A model generated the notes under the pieces. That model ran no database searches. It was given only the letters and a program-made list of their open reading frames with translations, and was not told where the DNA came from. From RGIG4608 sp045606265 (GTDB lineage Bacteria > Bacillota > Clostridia > Oscillospirales > CAG-272): DNA of 12,927 bases. Position numbers and translations under genes: made by a program. Of this stretch, positions 1-5,690 are shown one piece after another; the stretch's first letter is position 1, and each line of letters starts with the position of its first letter. The stretch lies in the NCBI GenBank assembly GCA_045606265.1, contig JAZURO010000106.1, forward strand, positions 1-12,927, given 5' to 3'.

Positions 1-14
1 CTTGTACGTAAGGG

Positions 15-38
15 CGATAATTCACCCGTGAATTATCG
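15..38. repeat. 24-bp palindrome, copy 1
   Basis: A perfect inverted repeat: 11-bp arms at 15-25 and 28-38 (arm CGATAATTCAC) around a two-base CC centre. The identical 24 bases recur at 231-254. Directly next to it, 39-57 forms another perfect 7-bp hairpin (AATTTAT, loop CCACA, ATAAATT). This is probably the right end of a repeat element whose other end lies left of the window. Confidence 0.8.
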
Positions 39-118
39 AATTTATCCACAATAAATTTATCTTTTTAGCATCAGCATCCAAATACCAATGTTCAACCACG
101 CACTCACAGTACCGAGTG

Positions 119-283
119 GCACAAACCAAGTAAATTTTAGAAAATCACTCTGTAAGAGGGATTTTCGTAGTACAGACAATAAAATCCTTGGCGAAAATTC
201 ATTTTCGTAAAAGGATTTTAGTGGGTGTACCGATAATTCACCCGTGAATTATCGAAAATTTACGCACCACCAGCACAAACCAA
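119..283. repeat. MITE-like or structured-RNA module with flanking direct repeats
   Basis: An 11-bp direct repeat, GCACAAACCAA, lies at 119-129 and 273-283. Directly inside the left copy, GTAAATTTT (130-138) is complementary to AAAATTTAC (255-263), a 9-bp closing stem. Enclosed are three hairpins: 141-165 (AAAATC/GATTTT stem, one A-G mismatch), 180-220 (10-bp stem TAAAATCCTT/AAGGATTTTA with an inner CGAAAAT/ATTTTCG stem) and 231-254 (the 24-bp palindrome). Terminal inverted repeats plus a flanking duplication suggest a small non-autonomous element. The right copy is nine bases away from the inverted repeat, so the duplication is not textbook. A folded RNA with a multi-branch core is the alternative. 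There is no coding potential. Confidence 0.55.
231..254. repeat. 24-bp palindrome, copy 2
   Basis: Identical to 15-38: arms 231-241 and 244-254 with a CC centre. It forms the third hairpin inside the module bounded by the inverted repeats at 130-138 and 255-263. Confidence 0.8.
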
Positions 284-289
284 TCCATC

Positions 290-336
290 AAAGTTTTTCG
301 GGGGTGTGGGGGCGGTTTTGCAAAAAAGCCCCCACA
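290..336. repeat. GC-rich hairpin element, copy A
   Basis: The order is AAAG, a T run, a G run, then a 9-bp stem TGTGGGGGC (305-313) / GCCCCCACA (328-336) around a 14-base T-then-A-rich loop. The same architecture recurs at 1326-1374. It lies downstream of tmk on the minus strand, but no U tract follows the stem in that direction, so it is not a classical intrinsic terminator for tmk. Confidence 0.65.
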
Positions 337-416
337 TTTTCAGCTTGTAACTTTTCAAAAATGTCCCCACATTTTCAGCTTGTAACTTTTTCCCACATTT
401 TCAGTAAGTAACTTTC
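331..416. repeat. three imperfect direct repeats downstream of tmk
   Basis: The block CCCACATTTTCAG, followed by a variant of CTTGTAACTTT, occurs at 331, 366 and 392. The third copy reads TAAGTAACTTT in its second half. Start-to-start distances are 35 and 26 bases. The first copy overlaps the right arm of the GC-rich hairpin at 305-336. There are too few and too irregular units for a CRISPR array, and no spacers. Function unknown. Confidence 0.7.
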
Positions 417-428
417 TCGACTAACCAA

Positions 429-1061
429 TCAATCAATTATCTGATCAATTGCGTTTGAAATTCTTTTTGAAACGGTATCAACGTCACCGAAGGCGGAGAT
501 TATAAAGATATTCTCCCCTTCTCTACCTTTAAGCTCGTCGAAAACGGTTAAAAACTTGTTTCTTACCGCAGTGAGCTTCTCCTTAGTTTCGTATATCTCG
601 GTTGTTGCTCTTCCCTTAGAAATTCGTTCAAGAGATTCCTCGGGGGTGAGGTCAAGAAATACGCACGCATCGGGAGTTCTTATCTCGGGGCAATCAAGAT
701 TCATATGCTTAACCCACTCAAAATCCGTTTCACTGCCCTGATAAGCGAGCGACGAATAATAATATCTGTCGCAAAGGACGTCATAGCCGTCCGCAAGCAT
801 CTTTTCGATACCCCATTTATTATTTACATTGTGGAAGATTCGATCAAGCACGAACATTGCCGCCATCTCGCAGGATGTTCTTTTGCTGACTCCCGAGAGC
901 GCATCACGGAGCATACCTCCCGTGAGTGAAATTGTCGGCTCGCTTGTAACATAAACCTTTCTTCCCTTTGATTCCAAATATTCGCAGAGCTTCATTATCT
1001 GAGTGGTCTTTCCACATCCGTCAATCCCTTCGAATACGATAAATTTTCCTTTGTTGTTCAT
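429..1061 (-). CDS. tmk: thymidylate kinase (dTMP kinase)
   Basis: Cytosolic kinase that phosphorylates dTMP to dTDP with ATP, an essential step in dTTP synthesis. The 210-residue protein has the family's usual length. The P-loop GIDGCGKT is at residues 12-19, the DRY signature at 98-100 followed by YYSSLAYQG, and a lid region with SKGR at 148-151. The segment after the P-loop reads TSEPT (39-43) where most bacterial enzymes have TREPGGT, so this is a divergent branch. The start is fixed by AGGAGC six bases before the ATG. The leader can pair TCCTAA (1069-1074) with TTAGGA (1085-1090), which would cover part of the Shine-Dalgarno. No convincing promoter was found. tmk is separated from serS by a repeat-rich gap, so co-transcription is uncertain. 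Confidence 0.93.
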   Translation of the reverse strand: MNNKGKFIVFEGIDGCGKTTQIMKLCEYLESKGRKVYVTSEPTISLTGGMLRDALSGVSKRTSCEMAAMFVLDRIFHNVNNKWGIEKMLADGYDVLCDRYYYSSLAYQGSETDFEWVKHMNLDCPEIRTPDACVFLDLTPEESLERISKGRATTEIYETKEKLTAVRNKFLTVFDELKGREGENIFIISAFGDVDTVSKRISNAIDQIID

Positions 1062-1130
1062 TTTTTGCTCCTAAGATCGCTTTTTTAGGAATGTTCTTTT
1101 CGAAAAAAGAATCAAAAACTTATTAATGGA

Positions 1131-1325
1131 ACTTTGTGGCAAAATACCGATTAAATCACGCAGTGTGTTGATACTAAAAGTAAGCGGCTGCGATTGGTAG
1201 TAGCAACTCGTGGTTTTTTGTGCATTACACAAAAAACAATGTGCCGAGCGTGAAGAAGTGAGGCACTCGATTTGCGCAGATTTAGCGGAATAGCACTAAT
1301 ATTCGGCTTTACACTAAAAGTTCTT
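1131..1325. repeat. hairpin-rich non-coding stretch, probable interspersed repeat
   Basis: This covers most of the 334-base gap between serS and tmk. It contains a strong hairpin of 10 bp (GTTTTTTGTG 1213-1222 / CACAAAAAAC 1228-1237, loop CATTA), clasped by CTCG (1207-1210) and CGAG (1245-1248). Further pairings are GTGCC/GGCAC (1241-1245 / 1262-1266) and a mismatched GCGGAATA/TATTCGGC (1285-1292 / 1300-1307). The octamer CTAAAAGT appears near both ends. There is no supported ORF. The texture resembles interspersed non-coding repeats of Clostridia, but only a genome search would show that. Nothing else was recognised between 1062 and 1395 beyond the tmk leader and the hairpin at 1326-1374. 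Confidence 0.45.
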
Positions 1326-1374
1326 AAAGTTTTTTTGGGGTGCAGGGGGCGATTTTTCAAAAAAGCCCCCTGCT
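1326..1374. repeat. GC-rich hairpin element, copy B (downstream of serS)
   Basis: Stem GCAGGGGGC (1342-1350) / GCCCCCTGC (1365-1373) with a 14-base loop that matches the loop of the copy at 290-336 in 12 of 14 positions. It is preceded by the same AAAG, T-run, G-run lead. It sits just past the serS stop. On the minus strand the stem is followed by ACCCC and an A run, not a U tract, so a terminator role is possible but not shown. Confidence 0.65.
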
Positions 1375-1395
1375 CTTCTTCGTAATTTTGTTTTA

Positions 1396-2676
1396 TTATT
1401 TTTTAATCAAATCGCAGCCAACGTACTTGCGGAGAACCTCAGGCACCACTACGGAACCGTCAGCAAGCTGATTCTGTTCAACAAGTGCGGGAAGTACACG
1501 GCTTGTTGCAAGACCTGAGCCGTTAAGTGTGTGCATAAATTCAACCTTACCGTCGGCACGGCGAACACGCATCATACCGCGGCGTGCCTGGTAGTCACGT
1601 GCGTTGGAAACGGAAGAAACTTCCTTATATCCGTTCATTGAGGGAATATTGATCTCGATATCATAAGTTCTTGCCATAGATGCCGAGCAGTCCTCCGCTG
1701 CGAGCTTAACGGTTCTGAAATGGAAACCGAGTCCCGCAACGAGCGCTTCCGCTTTCTGAACAAGTTCATCAAACGCTTCGTCACTCTTTTCGGGGAGTGT
1801 GAATTGGAACATTTCAACCTTGTTGAACTGGTGTCCACGAACCATACCTCTTTCGTCGGAACGGTAAGATCCGGCTTCACGTCTGAAACAAGGTGTGTAC
1901 GAGAAGAGCTTCTTGGGAAGGTCTGCCTCTGTCAAAATCTCGTTTCTGTAAAGAGAAGCGAGTGCTGCCTCAGCTGTCGGAAGCATATATCTTGAACGGT
2001 CGTCAACGGGATTTGCAATCTTAAATACTTCGTCGGCAAATTTCGGGAACTGACCCGCTGTTACACCGCATTCGTATTCAAGCATATGGGGAGGAAGGAT
2101 AAGCTCATATCCGTCTGCCCAGTGTGTATCAATAAAGTAGTTGAGAAGCGCCCATTCAAGACGTGCGCCCATACCGCGATAGATCCAGAATCCGCTACCG
2201 GAGAGCTTTGTTCCTCTCTCATAGTCAATAAGACCGAGATCGGTGCAAAGGTCAACGTGATTTTTAGGTTCGAAATCGAATTTGTGGGGTTCGCCGAAAT
2301 AACGTATCGGCTCGTTGTTCTCTTTTCCGCCGGGCTTCAAGTCACGGTCAGGAAGATTGGGAAGACCAAGAAGCACGCCCTGGAGCTGAACGTCAACCTC
2401 TTTAAGCTCTGCGTCGATTTCCTTTGAACGAGCGCCGAGCTTCTTCATTTCAGCAAAAATTGCATTAACGTCCTTTCCCTCCTTCTTGTATTGGGGAATG
2501 AGCTTGTTAACTCTGTTCTGCTCAGCTTTGAGTGCTTCCGTTTCGGAAATAAGCGCTCTTCTCTTTGCATCAAGTGTCAAAATCTGTTCAATTTCTTCTT
2601 TTGCGTCCTTACCCTTCATCGCAAGACGGGCGATGACTTCGTCAGGACATTCCTTTATATATTTAATGTCAAGCAT
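1396..2676 (-). CDS. serS: seryl-tRNA synthetase
   Basis: Class II aminoacyl-tRNA synthetase that charges tRNA-Ser with serine in the cytosol. The 426-residue length is normal. An N-terminal helical-hairpin arm that grips the tRNA spans about residues 25-100. The catalytic domain follows, with motif 2 around CFRREAGS (263-270) through GHQF (281-284) and motif 3 around HTLNGSGLATSR (382-393). Two spots differ from the common bacterial form: the motif 2 loop reads SYRSDERGMVRGHQF, and SSVSNARDYQARR (354-366) stands where SSCSNCxDFQARR is typical. AAGGAG eight bases upstream supports the ATG. It lies 50 bp after parB with no terminator or T-box leader between, so it is probably the last gene of the parA-parB transcript. 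Confidence 0.95.
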   Translation of the reverse strand: MLDIKYIKECPDEVIARLAMKGKDAKEEIEQILTLDAKRRALISETEALKAEQNRVNKLIPQYKKEGKDVNAIFAEMKKLGARSKEIDAELKEVDVQLQGVLLGLPNLPDRDLKPGGKENNEPIRYFGEPHKFDFEPKNHVDLCTDLGLIDYERGTKLSGSGFWIYRGMGARLEWALLNYFIDTHWADGYELILPPHMLEYECGVTAGQFPKFADEVFKIANPVDDRSRYMLPTAEAALASLYRNEILTEADLPKKLFSYTPCFRREAGSYRSDERGMVRGHQFNKVEMFQFTLPEKSDEAFDELVQKAEALVAGLGFHFRTVKLAAEDCSASMARTYDIEINIPSMNGYKEVSSVSNARDYQARRGMMRVRRADGKVEFMHTLNGSGLATSRVLPALVEQNQLADGSVVVPEVLRKYVGCDLIKK

Positions 2677-2726
2677 TGTTGATTCTCCTTTTTCTGATTA
2701 TGAATTAAGACGAACATTTGTTCTTT

Positions 2727-3626
2727 TTATATATTTTCAAATATTTCTTCACCGCACACACGTGAAAGCAAGGTTTCAAGATCCTCGTCAGAGTCGAATG
2801 TGATCTCAACAACTCTCTTTTTGGAGGTATTAACGATCTTAACCTTTCTGCCAAGCGTCTCGCGGCTTCTCTTTTCAAGCTCACGAAGATGGATTCTCGT
2901 CATAACGGTTGCATTAACTGCGTCTGCGTCCTCAATCTCGGTATGCTCGGGAATTGTGTTGAGCTTCTTAACTGCATTTTCTACCTCACGGACGCTGAGC
3001 TGCTTTTCAACGATCTTGCCTGCAAGCGCAACCATATCTTCCTCGCTGTCAAGTCCGAGGAGCGCACGTGCGTGACCTGCCGAAATCTCGTCATTTTTGA
3101 GCATTGAGAGCACCTCTTCGGGAAGATCGAGTAAACGAAGAAGGTTTGCGATTGCAGAACGGCTCTTGCCAACCTGCTTTGACACCTGATCCTGAGTAAG
3201 TCCAAAGCGCTGCATAAGTCCTTGATATGCAAGAGCTTCTTCAACTGCGTTAAGATCTTCACGCTGAATATTTTCAATTATTGCCACCTGAGCAATCTTC
3301 AAATCATCACCGTCGAGAATAACTGCGGGAATTTCATCGAGTCCTGCAAGCTTTGCAGCTCTCCAACGGCGCTCGCCTGCAATAATTTCGTAAGTATCGT
3401 CAATAATTTGATTGGGTCTTACTATAATCGGCTGTAAAACACCATATTTCTGCACGCTTTCAGCAAGCGCTTCCAGAGATTCTCTCTCAAACGTCTTTCT
3501 GGGCTGATCACGGCGGGGCTCTACAGATGAAATTTTAAGCATTTCACCGGCGCCTTTTTTACTTTCAATGAGATTGTCATCAAAAGTATCGAAAATGCTT
3601 TTTCCAAGTCCTCTTGATTTTGCCAT
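2727..3626 (-). CDS. parB: chromosome-partitioning protein ParB (Spo0J)
   Basis: A CTP-dependent DNA clamp that loads at parS and works with ParA and SMC in origin segregation. The 299-residue protein shows the family order. A short N-terminal ParA-interacting tail comes first. The nucleotide-binding N domain follows, with GERRWRA at 84-90 (C-motif box) and ENIQRE at 118-123. The parS-binding helix-turn-helix lies around 144-165 (LTQDQVSKQVGKSRSAIANLL), and a C-terminal dimerisation domain runs from about 240 to the end. AAAGGAA precedes the ATG. It is 70 bp downstream of parA, and its target sites form a cluster upstream of parA, so this is a complete ParABS locus. Confidence 0.96.
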   Translation of the reverse strand: MAKSRGLGKSIFDTFDDNLIESKKGAGEMLKISSVEPRRDQPRKTFERESLEALAESVQKYGVLQPIIVRPNQIIDDTYEIIAGERRWRAAKLAGLDEIPAVILDGDDLKIAQVAIIENIQREDLNAVEEALAYQGLMQRFGLTQDQVSKQVGKSRSAIANLLRLLDLPEEVLSMLKNDEISAGHARALLGLDSEEDMVALAGKIVEKQLSVREVENAVKKLNTIPEHTEIEDADAVNATVMTRIHLRELEKRSRETLGRKVKIVNTSKKRVVEITFDSDEDLETLLSRVCGEEIFENI

Positions 3627-3696
3627 TTTTTATTCCTTTCGTGCTAAAATTAGCTTATTATATGTATTTTTTGTTAAAATTGAGTAGTTTTCGGGG

Positions 3697-4458
3697 TTAA
3701 ATTCTTGAAATAAGCTCTTTTGCAACTTCAAGATACTCATTTGCACCCTTTGAATGCCTGTCGTGATAGTAAACCGGCTTGCCAAATCCGGGCGCTTCCG
3801 AGAGTTTAACATTTCTTGAAATGGTAGTCTGGAAAAGCTTATCGGGATAATACTTTTGAAGCTCGTCCATTACTTGCATTGAAAGCAAAAGGCGCTTATT
3901 GTACATTGTAATAAGTATTCCGACGATATTCAAGTCCTCGTTATAGAACTTTTTAACACGTTTTGTGGTCGAAATAAGCTGAGAAAGGCCCTCAACTGCG
4001 TAAAATTCCGCCTGCATTGGTACAATTATACCGTCACTTGCAACAAATGCATTAACGGTAAGCATACCGAGTGAAGGAGGGCAGTCAATAATAATGTAAT
4101 CGTAATCACCTGTGATGCCTTTGAATGCATCTTTAAGATTATATTCGCTTCCTTCGTCGTTGTAAAGGTCAAATTCTGCACCCGAAAGCGATACATTTGT
4201 GGGAATTACCCAAAGATTTTGATAATTTGTGGGTAAAACAACGTTCTTGATGTCCATTTCACCTACCAAAACATCTTTAATTGTGCCTTTGAGGGATCTT
4301 TTGGGAATACCAACACCGCTTGTCGCGTTGCCCTGAGGGTCAAGATCAACAAGAAGCGTCTTTTTGCCATATAATCCAAGTGAGGCAGCAATATTTACAG
4401 CAGACGTTGTTTTACCAACGCCACCTTTTTGGTTGGCGAAAGCAATAATTTTTGCCAT
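3697..4458 (-). CDS. parA: chromosome-partitioning ATPase ParA (Soj)
   Basis: A dynamic DNA-binding ATPase on the nucleoid that drives movement of ParB-parS complexes; in Bacillus the homologue Soj also modulates DnaA. The 253-residue length is typical of chromosomal ParA without an extra N-terminal regulatory domain. The deviant Walker A KGGVGKTT is at residues 11-18, with signature lysine K11, the A' segment DLDPQGN at 38-44 and Walker B IIIDCPP at 122-128. The C-terminal PGFGKPVYYHDRHSKGA region is typical of Soj. The start is set by a strong GGAGG seven bases upstream. The gene has its own promoter at 4545-4573 and is separated from rsmG by a terminator and the parS cluster, so it begins a new transcription unit with parB and serS. 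Confidence 0.97.
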   Translation of the reverse strand: MAKIIAFANQKGGVGKTTSAVNIAASLGLYGKKTLLVDLDPQGNATSGVGIPKRSLKGTIKDVLVGEMDIKNVVLPTNYQNLWVIPTNVSLSGAEFDLYNDEGSEYNLKDAFKGITGDYDYIIIDCPPSLGMLTVNAFVASDGIIVPMQAEFYAVEGLSQLISTTKRVKKFYNEDLNIVGILITMYNKRLLLSMQVMDELQKYYPDKLFQTTISRNVKLSEAPGFGKPVYYHDRHSKGANEYLEVAKELISRI

Positions 4459-4503
4459 TTTGTTCCTCCGATATATTAATTTTGATGTTTTTTATGTTTA
4501 GCA

Positions 4504-4528
4504 AACTCGAAATTGTGAAATTTGAGTT
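4504..4528 (-). promoter_or_regulatory. hairpin in the parA leader
   Basis: AACTC (4504-4508) pairs with GAGTT (4524-4528) and AAATT (4510-4514) with AATTT (4519-4523). That gives 10 bp with one bulged base and a four-base loop. It lies between the predicted parA start point (about 4538) and the Shine-Dalgarno, so it could be an mRNA structure or a DNA operator for autoregulation. It is A+T-rich and weak, so chance is possible. Confidence 0.35.
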
Positions 4529-4544
4529 ATTTTTACACGTTTAC

Positions 4545-4573
4545 ATTATAGCACAAACAACCGATAAATGCAA
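4545..4573 (-). promoter_or_regulatory. parA promoter (extended -10)
   Basis: On the minus strand, TATAAT (4545-4550) is preceded by TGC, an extended -10. A weak -35, TTGCAT (4568-4573), stands at exactly 17 bp. Transcription should start near 4538, giving a leader of about 80 nt. The promoter lies about 50 bp from the nearest parS, so spreading ParB could cover it. Confidence 0.7.
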
Positions 4574-4622
4574 TAGATAAACCGATTATTTTATAAAAAA
4601 TGGTGGATTTTTTGATAAATTT

Positions 4623-4638
4623 TGTTTCACGTGAAACA
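4623..4638. other. parS site 1
   Basis: TGTTTCACGTGAAACA, a perfect 16-bp palindrome that matches the bacterial chromosomal parS consensus. It is the site nearest parA. Confidence 0.96.
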
Positions 4639-4662
4639 TTTTGACAAAGATCGACACTTTTT

Positions 4663-4678
4663 TGTTTCACGTGAAACA
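4663..4678. other. parS site 2
   Basis: Identical perfect 16-bp parS palindrome, 40 bp centre to centre from site 1. The sequence between the two sites is not conserved with that of the others. Confidence 0.96.
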
Positions 4679-4698
4679 TTCCAAATGCAAAGCAGTAT

Positions 4699-4714
4699 TG
4701 TTTCACGTGAAACA
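4699..4714. other. parS site 3
   Basis: Identical perfect 16-bp parS palindrome, 36 bp centre to centre from site 2. Confidence 0.96.
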
Positions 4715-4736
4715 TTTCAGATAATCGTGGTTCTGC

Positions 4737-4752
4737 TACCGCTTTTGAAACA
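4737..4752. other. possible degenerate parS half-site
   Basis: The right half TGAAACA (4746-4752) is intact, but the left half has lost the palindrome: 9 of 16 positions match parS. If counted, it fills the 71-bp gap between sites 3 and 4 at 38 and 33 bp. The position makes a decayed site attractive, but a 7-base match can arise by chance. Confidence 0.35.
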
Positions 4753-4769
4753 TCCAGCCAATACAGATT

Positions 4770-4785
4770 TGTTTCACGTGAAACG
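4770..4785. other. parS site 4 (one mismatch)
   Basis: TGTTTCACGTGAAACG: 15 of 16 positions match parS, with only the last base changed from A to G. It is 71 bp from site 3 and directly abuts the rsmG terminator region. Single outer-base changes are common in functional parS sites. Confidence 0.9.
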
Positions 4786-4790
4786 TTGTC

Positions 4791-4827
4791 GCAAACAAAA
4801 AAGACCTATTGAAATCAATAGGTCTTT
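4791..4827 (-). terminator. intrinsic terminator of the gdhA-radC-thiI-rsmG unit
   Basis: Perfect 12-bp stem: 4801-4812 (AAGACCTATTGA) with 4815-4826. It is followed on the minus strand by TTTTGTTTGC. It lies 16 bp past the rsmG stop and isolates that unit from the parS cluster and parA. In the other direction no T run follows. Confidence 0.88.
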
Positions 4828-4842
4828 GGAGTTGAATAGTAA

Positions 4843-5595
4843 TTAAAGTGGAGTTTTCTTAATTTGAGCATATTTTCTTGGAAAACGTTTTGGAGTAGCT
4901 GTAAGCTTTTTCATCAACACAACTGTTCGGTTTTCCGAAACCATTTCATCATTAACCGTTCCCATAAGCGTTTTTTCTATCAATTCCGTATTCGCAAGGG
5001 AATTTGCACCTGCGAGCTGTCTGATTGCGCTTCTTGACATTTCAAACTCCTCATTTGCGCCCTTTGCTTTCATTGCAACAAGCATTCCGTTTATTTTTAC
5101 GAATGGAATCGTAAGCTCGCACAAAACGGGAAGTGATGCAACTGCTCTTGCCGTTGCGTAATCGAATTTTTCTCTGCACTCAGCTTTGTTTGCATATTCT
5201 TCCGCACGTGCAGCAACCGCATTCACATTTTCAAGTCCGAGCAGTCTTGCGGTTTCGTCAACGTATCTTATGCGCTTTTCAGTGCTGTCAAGTGCAGTTA
5301 TCTTCAAATCAGGTCGAACAATCGCAAGTGGCAGGGAAGGGAACCCGGCACCGCATCCGACGTCAATCAAGGTAGAATTTGGTTCAAAATACTCAGAAAT
5401 GAACAAAGAATCCACCAAATGACGCAAAATTATACCGTCTTCGTCTGTGATTGCAGTTAAATTCATCACTTTATTCACTTCAACCAATCTCTCTGCCAGC
5501 AAGAACATTTGTTCTTGCTGCTTTTCGTCAAGCGTTATATTAACGTTTGATTTAAGTGCATTATTCAATTTGTCAATAAAGATTTCTTTGTTCAT
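4843..5595 (-). CDS. rsmG: 16S rRNA (guanine-N7) methyltransferase RsmG (GidB)
   Basis: An SAM-dependent methyltransferase that modifies a guanine in the 530 loop of 16S rRNA; loss in other bacteria gives low-level streptomycin resistance. The 250 residues are close to the usual length. The N-terminal helical part includes NKVMNLTAI (41-49). The SAM-binding glycine-rich loop DVGCGAGFPSLPL is at 78-90, followed by an acidic D103 after the second strand. The C-terminal tail TPKRFPRK (234-241) is family-typical, although the usual glycine-rich end is replaced by KYAQIKKTPL. AGGAAA upstream supports the start. It is last in the gdhA-radC-thiI-rsmG run. Position beside parA-parB is the conserved rsmG-soj-spo0J order. 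Confidence 0.95.
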   Translation of the reverse strand: MNKEIFIDKLNNALKSNVNITLDEKQQEQMFLLAERLVEVNKVMNLTAITDEDGIILRHLVDSLFISEYFEPNSTLIDVGCGAGFPSLPLAIVRPDLKITALDSTEKRIRYVDETARLLGLENVNAVAARAEEYANKAECREKFDYATARAVASLPVLCELTIPFVKINGMLVAMKAKGANEEFEMSRSAIRQLAGANSLANTELIEKTLMGTVNDEMVSENRTVVLMKKLTATPKRFPRKYAQIKKTPL

Positions 5596-5615
5596 AACGA
5601 TTTCCTATCCTTAAA

Positions 5616-5632
5616 ATCAACCAGCGGTTGAT
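5616..5632 (-). promoter_or_regulatory. short hairpin ahead of rsmG
   Basis: ATCAACC (5616-5622) pairs with GGTTGAT (5626-5632) around AGC. On the minus strand four T's and then the rsmG Shine-Dalgarno region follow. It could be a weak attenuator or a structure affecting rsmG translation in the 95-bp thiI-rsmG gap. The stem is only 7 bp and the T run is short. Confidence 0.35.
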
Positions 5633-5690
5633 ATTGTTTTGCATTATTCCTTCGTGTTTTCTGCTTCTTTCGGTGTATTTTAACCTGCAA

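Noticed and set aside
42..50. TTATCCACA, a perfect DnaA-box consensus near a parAB locus
   Set aside because: Single copy, no AT-rich unwinding region or further boxes, and it falls inside the AATTTAT/ATAAATT hairpin at 39-57, which explains it. Not evidence for an origin.
331..416. CRISPR-like repeats
   Set aside because: Only three short units with 26- and 35-base periods, no unique spacers of constant length, and no cas genes.
1151..1360. 69-residue minus-strand ORF between serS and tmk
   Set aside because: It reads through hairpin repeats, has no ribosome binding site, and its composition follows the palindromes.
2086..2427. 113-residue plus-strand ORF antisense to serS
   Set aside because: It lies fully inside a well-conserved gene, has no promoter or ribosome binding site, and no recognisable domain. 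Similar long antisense ORFs over thiI, radC and gdhA were dismissed for the same reason.
2677..2726. T-box leader upstream of serS
   Set aside because: The gap is only 50 bp, with one weak GAACA/TGTTC stem. There is no room for specifier and antiterminator domains.
4622..4846. Plus- and minus-strand ORFs across the parS cluster (FHVK / VSRET repeats)
   Set aside because: The repeated peptide is only the translation of the parS palindrome. No ribosome binding site, and it runs into the terminator.
5576..5644. Small upstream ORF (about 23 codons) overlapping the rsmG start
   Set aside because: Shine-Dalgarno spacing is too short, there is no conserved leader-peptide feature, and such ORFs are expected by chance.
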